From NCBI GenBank assembly GCA_945957495.1, contig CAMFLG010000068.1, forward strand, positions 1-10,799: DNA of 10,799 bases, written 5' to 3'. Below, in pieces: positions 8,049-10,799 of this stretch; position 1 is the stretch's first letter, and each line of letters starts with the position of its first letter. A program made the translations under genes and the position numbers. A model generated the notes under the pieces. It searched no databases. It was not told the origin of the DNA and saw nothing but the letters and a program-made list of their open reading frames with translations. This DNA is from an uncultured Pseudorhodobacter sp. Its GTDB lineage: Bacteria; Pseudomonadota; Alphaproteobacteria; Rhodobacterales; Rhodobacteraceae.

Positions 8049-10087
8049 TGCGCGCCCGGTGGCTCTTTGCGGCGGTGGCAGGCCTCTGGCTTGCCGCCGT
8101 TTCCCGCGACGCAGTGGACGTGTGGATTGACGCCACCGTTCTGCCGCCGCTGCAATTGCAAACCTCTGCCGAGGTGGTGGATCGCACCGGCGCGCTGCTG
8201 CGCGCCTATACCGTCGCCGATGGCCGCTGGCGGCTGGCCGTGACGCCGGATCAGGTCGATCCGGCCTTTGTCGCCGCGCTATTGGCCTATGAGGATAAGC
8301 GGTTTTACGATCACGCGGGCGTCGATCCTTGGGCGCTGTTGCGCGCGGCAGGGCAGGCGGCGTGGAATTTCCACATCGTCTCTGGCGGATCGACGTTGAC
8401 GATGCAGGTCGCCCGCCTGCTGGAGGATTCGGGCACCGGCCATGTGACGGGCAAGCTGCGGCAGATGCGCGTCGCGCTGGCGCTGGAACGGCATCTGTCG
8501 AAACAGGAAATCCTGCAGCTTTACCTGCTGTTGGCCCCCTATGGCGGCAACCTTGAAGGCATCCGCGCCGCCACTCTGTCCTATTACGGCAAGGAACCCC
8601 TGCGCCTGACCCCGGCAGAGGCGGCGCTGCTGGTCGCCATCCCGCAATCGCCGGAAACCCGCCGCCCCGACCGTTCCGCCCTTCGCGCCACCGACGCGCG
8701 CGACCGCGTGCTTGCCCGCGCGTTGCGCGATGGTCTGATCGACCAAGACCATTTCAACGCCGCCCGGACAGAGGTTGTCCCCGCGCTGCGCCGCCCCTTC
8801 CCCGCGCTTGCGCCGCATCTGTCAGACCGGATTCTGGCCGAAGAAACCGGCATCGGGCGGCATCAGCTGACCATCCGCAAACCCCTGCAGATCAGCCTTG
8901 AACAGCTTGCCGCCGATGTTGTGGCCAGCCGTGGCGAACGGTTGCAGGTGGCCATCGTGGTTGCCGATCACCGCTCTGGCGAAATCCTCGCCTCGGTTGG
9001 CTCTGCCGCGTTTCAGGCCGATGCCCGCGCCGGGTTTGTCGATATGACACAGGCCATCCGCAGCCCCGGATCAACCCTGAAACCGCTGATCTATGGCCTC
9101 GCCTTTGATGAGGGCCTTGCCCATCCCGAAACCCTGATCGAGGATCGGCCCAGCGATTTCAACGGCTACAAACCGCAAAATTTTGACCGCCAGTATCGCG
9201 GCACCATCCGCATCCGCGAGGCGCTGCAGGAATCGCTGAATATCCCCGTCGTGGCGCTGACCGATGCGCTGGGCCCGGCGAAACTGCTGGCGGCCTTGGA
9301 TAAGGCCGGGGTCAGATACGACCTGCCCGGCGGCCAGCCCGGCCTTGCCATTGCCTTGGGCGGCATCGGCGTGACGCTGGAGGATATGGTACAGCTTTAC
9401 GCGGCCATCGCGCGCGGCGGCGTCAGCCTGCCTTTGACGCATCAGATGAACGGTGCCCGCCCCGAAGGGCAGCGTGTCATGTCCGAAGTGGCCGCGTGGC
9501 AGGTGGGCGATATCCTTGCCGGCCTCGCCCCGCCGCCCGGCGCGCCGGAAAACCGGCTGGCCTACAAGACCGGCACCTCTTATGGCCACCGCGATGCCTG
9601 GGCCATCGGCTTTGACGGCGAAAACGTCATTGGCGTCTGGATGGGCCGCCCGGATGGCACGCCGGTTCCCGGCGCCTTCGGTGCCGATCTGGCCGCCCCC
9701 GTGCTGTTTCAGGCCTTCGCCCGGCTGAAACCCGGCCTTGCGCCGCAACCCGCCCCGCCGCCCGCAACGCTCTTGGTGTCAAACGCGCAACTGCCGCAAC
9801 CGTTGCAGCACTTCCGCTCGCGCACCGCCGCCTTTGAACCTGACCGCGACGCCCCCGCCGTCGCCTTCCCCCCGGATGGGGCAGAGGTGGAATTGCTGCC
9901 AGAGGGCCTTTTGGTCCGCGTCAGCGGCGGCAAGGGCCCCTACACATGGCTTGCCAATGGCGTGCCGGTGGCGGTGGCCTTGGCGGGCCGCGAAACCATG
10001 CTGCCCGATCTGGGCAAGGGTTTCACCACCATATCTGTCATCGACGCAGAGGGCCACTCAGCGCGGTCAAAGGTTCGACTGCGCTGA
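8048..10087 (+). CDS. pbpC: Penicillin-binding protein 1C (bifunctional transglycosylase/transpeptidase)
   Basis: This 679-residue class A PBP acts on peptidoglycan at the periplasmic face of the inner membrane. Residues 5-18 form a short hydrophobic signal anchor. The GT51 transglycosylase domain (about 57-225) has EDKRFYDHAGVD with catalytic Glu82, GGSTLTMQ (113-120) and the EILQLYL motif with Glu154. The transpeptidase domain (about 296-540) has the SxxK motif S342-T-L-K345, the SxN motif S396-L-N398 and KTG at 507-509, so all penicillin-binding motifs are present. The C-terminal 75 residues (from FPPDGAEVELLP, about 605) match the BiPBP_C domain typical of PbpC and absent from PBP1A/1B. 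The ATG at 8048 shares its A with the A2M TGA (TGATG). A GTG one codon earlier (8045) is also possible. No clear Shine-Dalgarno precedes it, so translation is probably coupled to the A2M gene. Pairing with A2M is a known association, with the suggested role of repairing wall damage during attack. The motif after EIL reads LYLLLAPYGG, where many class A PBPs have LYLN. Confidence 0.96.
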   Translation: MRARWLFAAVAGLWLAAVSRDAVDVWIDATVLPPLQLQTSAEVVDRTGALLRAYTVADGRWRLAVTPDQVDPAFVAALLAYEDKRFYDHAGVDPWALLRAAGQAAWNFHIVSGGSTLTMQVARLLEDSGTGHVTGKLRQMRVALALERHLSKQEILQLYLLLAPYGGNLEGIRAATLSYYGKEPLRLTPAEAALLVAIPQSPETRRPDRSALRATDARDRVLARALRDGLIDQDHFNAARTEVVPALRRPFPALAPHLSDRILAEETGIGRHQLTIRKPLQISLEQLAADVVASRGERLQVAIVVADHRSGEILASVGSAAFQADARAGFVDMTQAIRSPGSTLKPLIYGLAFDEGLAHPETLIEDRPSDFNGYKPQNFDRQYRGTIRIREALQESLNIPVVALTDALGPAKLLAALDKAGVRYDLPGGQPGLAIALGGIGVTLEDMVQLYAAIARGGVSLPLTHQMNGARPEGQRVMSEVAAWQVGDILAGLAPPPGAPENRLAYKTGTSYGHRDAWAIGFDGENVIGVWMGRPDGTPVPGAFGADLAAPVLFQAFARLKPGLAPQPAPPPATLLVSNAQLPQPLQHFRSRTAAFEPDRDAPAVAFPPDGAEVELLPEGLLVRVSGGKGPYTWLANGVPVAVALAGRETMLPDLGKGFTTISVIDAEGHSARSKVRLR

Positions 10088-10098
10088 GGGCCTTTGTT

Positions 10099-10128
10099 AA
10101 AAAAGTGTTAATCCCGGGAAATTAACGC
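10099..10128 (-). terminator. Possible intrinsic terminator of the thiolase gene (hairpin plus T-run)
   Basis: GTTAAT (10107-10112) and ATTAAC (10121-10126) pair around an 8-base loop containing CCCGGG. On the minus strand the hairpin is followed after AC by six T residues (complement of 10099-10104). The stem is short and AT-rich, with only one G-C pair, so it is weak on its own. On the plus strand the stem extends to eight pairs through a G-T wobble (GTGTTAAT/ATTAACGC), but only a short TTTT follows, at 10132-10135. Its place between two convergent gene ends supports a termination role. Confidence 0.45.
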
Positions 10129-10150
10129 AATGTTTTCAAGGGCACAAGAA

Positions 10151-10169
10151 GTGTCCCAGCCCGGGACAT
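10151..10169. terminator. GC-rich hairpin in the convergent gap, possible termination or 3'-end stabilising element
   Basis: TGTCCC (10152-10157) and GGGACA (10163-10168) form a perfect six-pair stem around the five-base loop AGCCC. A flanking G-T wobble extends it by one. It starts seven bases beyond the thiolase stop codon on the minus strand. No strong T-run follows on either strand, so it may act with the neighbouring hairpin or protect mRNA 3' ends instead of terminating alone. Confidence 0.4.
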
Positions 10170-10175
10170 CCCCGA

Positions 10176-10799
10176 TCACACCCGTTCGATCGCCAGCGCA
10201 ATGCCCTGACCGCCCCCGATACACATGGTAATCAAGGCCGTTTTTCCGCCCGACCGCTGCAGTTCATAAACCGCCTTCACCGTCAACAGCGCCCCCGTCG
10301 CCCCCACCGGATGCCCCAGCGCGATGGCCCCGCCATTCGGGTTCACCCGCGCCGGGTCCAGCCCCAATTCGCGTGACACCGCGATGGCCTGCGCGGCGAA
10401 CGCCTCGTTCGATTCCACCACGTCAAAGTCAGTTGGCTTCATCCCCAGCTTGCCGCACAGGGCCTGCACCGCCGGGATCGGCCCGATCCCCATCACCGTC
10501 GGGTCCACCCCCGCCACCGCATAGCCCATGATCCGCGCCACCGGCGCAATCCCCGGCACATCGCCGCGCGCCAGCACCAGCGCCGCCGCCCCGTCATTGA
10601 TGCCCGAGGCATTGCCCGCCGTCACCGTCCCATCCTTCTGAAACGCCGGGCGCAACCCCGCCAGTGCCTCTATCGTTGTGGCCTTGGGATGCTCATCCAC
10701 CGCGAAACTGAACGACCCCTTGCGCGCCGGCATCTCGACCGGCGCGATCTGATCGGCAAACCGCCCCTCTGCAATCGCCCGCGCCGCGCGGGTCTGGCT
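10176..10799 (-). CDS. Thiolase family acetyl-CoA acetyltransferase / beta-ketothiolase, C-terminal part (5' end outside window)
   Basis: Exactly 207 codons, from the right edge to the TGA at 10178-10176, form the C-terminal half of a thiolase; full family members have about 390 residues. Thiolases condense or cleave acyl-CoA units, for example two acetyl-CoA to acetoacetyl-CoA, in fatty-acid, polyhydroxybutyrate or ethylmalonyl-CoA metabolism. Visible landmarks are SQTRAARAIAEG at the fragment start, ASGINDGAAAL, the NEAFA motif, GGAIALGHPVGATGA with catalytic His (codon 10313-10311), and CIGGGQG with catalytic Cys (codon 10223-10221). The 30-residue His-Cys spacing is as in the family. The acyl-accepting N-terminal Cys lies outside the window. 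The end (LLTVKAVYEL, then MCIGGGQGIA) resembles BktB-type ketothiolases more than classical PhaA, from memory only, so substrate length is open. It converges on pbpC with an 88-base gap and looks functionally unrelated to the A2M/PbpC pair. Confidence 0.95.
   Translation of the reverse strand, partial: SQTRAARAIAEGRFADQIAPVEMPARKGSFSFAVDEHPKATTIEALAGLRPAFQKDGTVTAGNASGINDGAAALVLARGDVPGIAPVARIMGYAVAGVDPTVMGIGPIPAVQALCGKLGMKPTDFDVVESNEAFAAQAIAVSRELGLDPARVNPNGGAIALGHPVGATGALLTVKAVYELQRSGGKTALITMCIGGGQGIALAIERV

Overview
The window is GC-rich and tightly packed, with few AT-rich stretches outside the gaps between genes. Gene content and protein style suggest an alphaproteobacterium, probably Rhodobacterales/Rhodobacteraceae. 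This placement is inference from gene content, not from a marker gene. There are four protein genes, two of them cut by the window edges. I see no RNA gene, mobile element, CRISPR array or long repeat.

Layout. (1) Positions 1-2416, minus strand: the N-terminal 805 residues of a soluble hybrid sensor histidine kinase. It has an N-terminal coiled coil, two PAS-like domains, HisKA, HATPase and two receiver domains, the second cut by the left edge. (2) 2417-2600: a 184-bp divergent gap with a good ribosome binding site for the rightward gene. (3) 2601-8048, plus: a 1815-residue exported alpha-2-macroglobulin (A2M) family protein. It has a PAN/apple-like domain and a helical segment at the N-terminus and an intact CTEQ thioester motif. 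(4) 8048-10087, plus: pbpC, a bifunctional penicillin-binding protein 1C whose ATG overlaps the A2M stop codon by one base. (5) 10088-10175: a convergent gap with two small hairpins, one followed by a T-run on the minus strand. (6) 10176-10799, minus: the C-terminal 207 residues of a thiolase.

How the genes work together. The A2M/pbpC pair is a known bacterial association. The A2M protein is thought to trap incoming proteases in the periplasm, and PbpC is thought to repair or polymerise peptidoglycan at damaged sites. The one-base overlap and the lack of a clear Shine-Dalgarno before pbpC suggest coupled translation from one transcript. The divergent kinase could be a regulator of the pair, but only by position. 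The thiolase (acyl-CoA metabolism) looks functionally unrelated.

The least ordinary features are the N-terminal PAN-plus-helical extension of the A2M protein, its apparently soluble rather than lipoprotein export signal, and a perfect TTAA-N7-TTAAC (CtrA-type) match in the convergent gap, which overlaps the likely terminator T-run. I did not find a clearly undescribed system.
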